DNA of 33,290 nucleotides from Lactifluus volemus (taxonomy: Eukaryota; Basidiomycota; Agaricomycetes; Russulales; Russulaceae), in the NCBI GenBank assembly GCA_022376515.1, contig WTXI01000371.1, forward strand, positions 1-33,290, read 5' to 3'. Under the pieces are notes generated by a model, which was not told the origin of the DNA, ran no database searches, and worked only from the letters and a program-made list of their open reading frames with translations. This document shows positions 31,752-33,290 of this stretch, piece after piece (position 1 is the first letter of the stretch; every line of letters begins with the position of its first letter). Both the position numbers and the translations under genes were made by a program.

Positions 31752-32573
31752 TTACAAAAAAGGTGTGATATATACACTGTTAGCTTTTATGAATGAATAA
31801 TTGGCATCTTGAGCCATCCAGCCCCACATTTCTGCTTTGCGAGCAGCATATGCTGCTGGTCCAGTAGCTTGATTGTCATTTGCCATTGTTCTTCGTCGCT
31901 CCCAATCCTCCTGCTTATGGATAAAAAACCGCACTGTCCACTGCATCTCATATCCAACAAGAGTGACCTCTTCTTCCCAGCGCTGCTTCTGTGCACGTGC
32001 ACGTAGCCAATGGACTCGTTCAACTAAGAGGACATGATAAGCTATGACATTCACAAGATTCAAGAAAAGCACACACATTCCTGCAAGGCTTGTGTGCTTC
32101 CTTGCTCTATGTTAGACTCAACTTGCCATATCCAAGAGAGCTGAAGTGTTGAGGAACCAGGTTTGTTAGGGTCTAATAGTGCAGTACTTGACTTGACATC
32201 TTTTTTTGATAAGACCCTAAACTTGGATAAGATGCCCTTCTCCGCACCAAGCCGGGTCATTGCCAACTGGCACCTGCTGTATACCCGGCAATAATGGGAA
32301 ATCCGGTCATTCAGCTGGATGACTGCTGATCTTGCACGACTGCGAACTGTTTTGCGTGGAGCAACACGTAAAACATGAGAGTATTGAAATGACTTGTCTG
32401 CAATTGTTTCTCGCAAAGAGTTGAGAAGCCGGGCAGCCTGCTGCTCTCTAAGTATCAATTCCATTGCCCGATGTAAAGAGTTAGGAGATTGAGATGTAGA
32501 TGGCATATGCAATGGCATAGAGTGAATTTGTTCTATAGGGGAGGATGCCAACTGTGTTGCCGACTCTGTCCGA

Positions 32574-32608
<35 letters not shown>

Positions 32609-33290
32609 CTTTGCCGACTGTGTTGTTGCCGAATGTGCCACTACCAGCTGTGCAGTGGCTGATTGTGTGGTTGTTGACTCTGTGGCTATTAACCATGTGA
32701 GCAACAACTATGTTGAGAGTGTTGGTACAGTATTGAGCTCACAAATCATCAGGTCCTCTTCATCAAGGTCATCAAATAAGGGTTCAGTGTCTCCAATAAT
32801 CTGGTTGAAATCTCCAGAGATGCCTGGAACACGCTGCTGGAGTGTTTGAAGTACCAAGAATTGAGCATTGAGAGATTCAGACAATTGTTGAAGGTGCTTG
32901 TCATCCTGTTCCGAGTGACCTCTACTAGAGCGTCGTCGTAAGTGATCCTGAAGTTCAATTCTTTCAAATGTCATTAGTTTGTAAGATAGTGAGAATATAA
33001 AATAATTACTGTTTTTCTTCTACATCCAGTGCCATCTGGACCCACTCCTCCACTAAAGTGTGATCCCTTCCCTCTGTATAAGGCATTGATTTATCATTTT
33101 GTTTGTGTTTTTGCACACGAAGAATATCCATTGCTGTTGGGTCGGCAAGGCGGCGAGACTCAGCATGTCGAATCTCTTTCCTCCACTGCCTTTGGTTGGC
33201 CATACTAGCAGCAGATGATAACTTTTTAAAGTATTCCCTTGTTGTCTGTGCCATAGCAGATGCTTGAGCATATCTGGTGCACAAGGTGGA
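31752..33290 (-). pseudogene. KDZ-like transposase, C-terminal part, runs off the window
   Basis: The minus-strand frame enters from the right edge (REYFKKLSSAASMANQRQW, EEWVQMALDVEEKQ). A 49-base intron (32961-33009) keeps the phase and leads to IELQDHLRRRSS. Further on are LREQQAARLLNSLRETIADK, LNDRISHYCRVYSRCQLAMT and SWIWQVES. A second intron or frameshift lies near 32080-32125, then VERVHWLRARAQKQRWEEEV, GYEMQWTVRFF and AYAARKAEMWGWMA, with a stop at 31752. The SWIW, WLRARAQ-RWEEEV and AYAARKA-MW blocks are typical of the C-terminal region of Agaricomycete KDZ (Kyakuja-Dileera-Zisupton) transposases. The catalytic core would lie beyond 33290. An in-frame TAG (32708-32710) and the uncertain phase at the second intron suggest it is inactive. 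Confidence 0.7.
32574..32607 (-). repeat. GTTGCC hexanucleotide repeat in the transposase frame
   Basis: About five tandem GTTGCC units on the plus strand encode an alternating Ala-Thr run on the minus strand (SATATATATATTRT). It is a short coding microsatellite with the same GTTGCCGAC core as the 28540-29190 minisatellite. Confidence 0.8.

Overview
The window looks like a basidiomycete (Agaricomycete-type) nuclear genome. The signs are short GT-AG introns of about 50-100 bases, DUF6535 membrane proteins (a family I know from Agaricomycetes), eukaryotic ARP2 and DID2/CHMP1 gene pieces, and the C-terminal part of a KDZ-type transposase. It is an accessory, repeat-driven region and not an operon.

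Positions 1 to about 28276 hold a tandem array of five units of about 5 kb. Each unit has a plus-strand DUF6535 gene (three exons, about 855 aa) facing a minus-strand block of broken housekeeping genes. That block is actin-related protein 2 (ARP2) alone, or ARP2 preceded by ESCRT-III DID2/CHMP1. The DUF6535 genes at 3771-6460, 17637-20331 and 23018-25700 are open. The one at 9120-11840 and the partial one at 1-1299 each carry a one-base frameshift at nearly the same place. Every ARP2 and DID2 copy is broken.

The units fall into three types. X (units 1 and 4) has a shared insert of about 440 bp, a shared internal ARP2 deletion, and DID2. Y (unit 2) has a longer ARP2 plus DID2. Z (units 3 and 5) has ARP2 extending to its N-terminal exons, a shared far flank, and no DID2. 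The order is X-Y-Z, a 3.4-kb spacer, then X-Z, which suggests duplication of a multi-unit block. Unit 3 is a mosaic: its 5' part resembles unit 2 and its 3' part resembles unit 5.

The spacer (about 14133-17505) holds a scrap of DUF6535 3' flank, a possible truncated minus-strand gene, a multiply frameshifted plus-strand pseudogene (15508-16540) and a minus-strand exon fragment.

Right of the array (28277-33290) lie a 19-bp-period minisatellite, an unrecognised two-exon gene (29361-31426, 656 aa) with a PADD hexapeptide repeat, and, convergent with it, the C-terminal part of a KDZ-like transposase running off the window.

The most interesting element is the DUF6535 array. Near-identical paralogues differ in short hypervariable patches, exchange segments, and drag along dead ARP2 and DID2 copies. 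The function of DUF6535 is unknown, and any recognition role is inference only.
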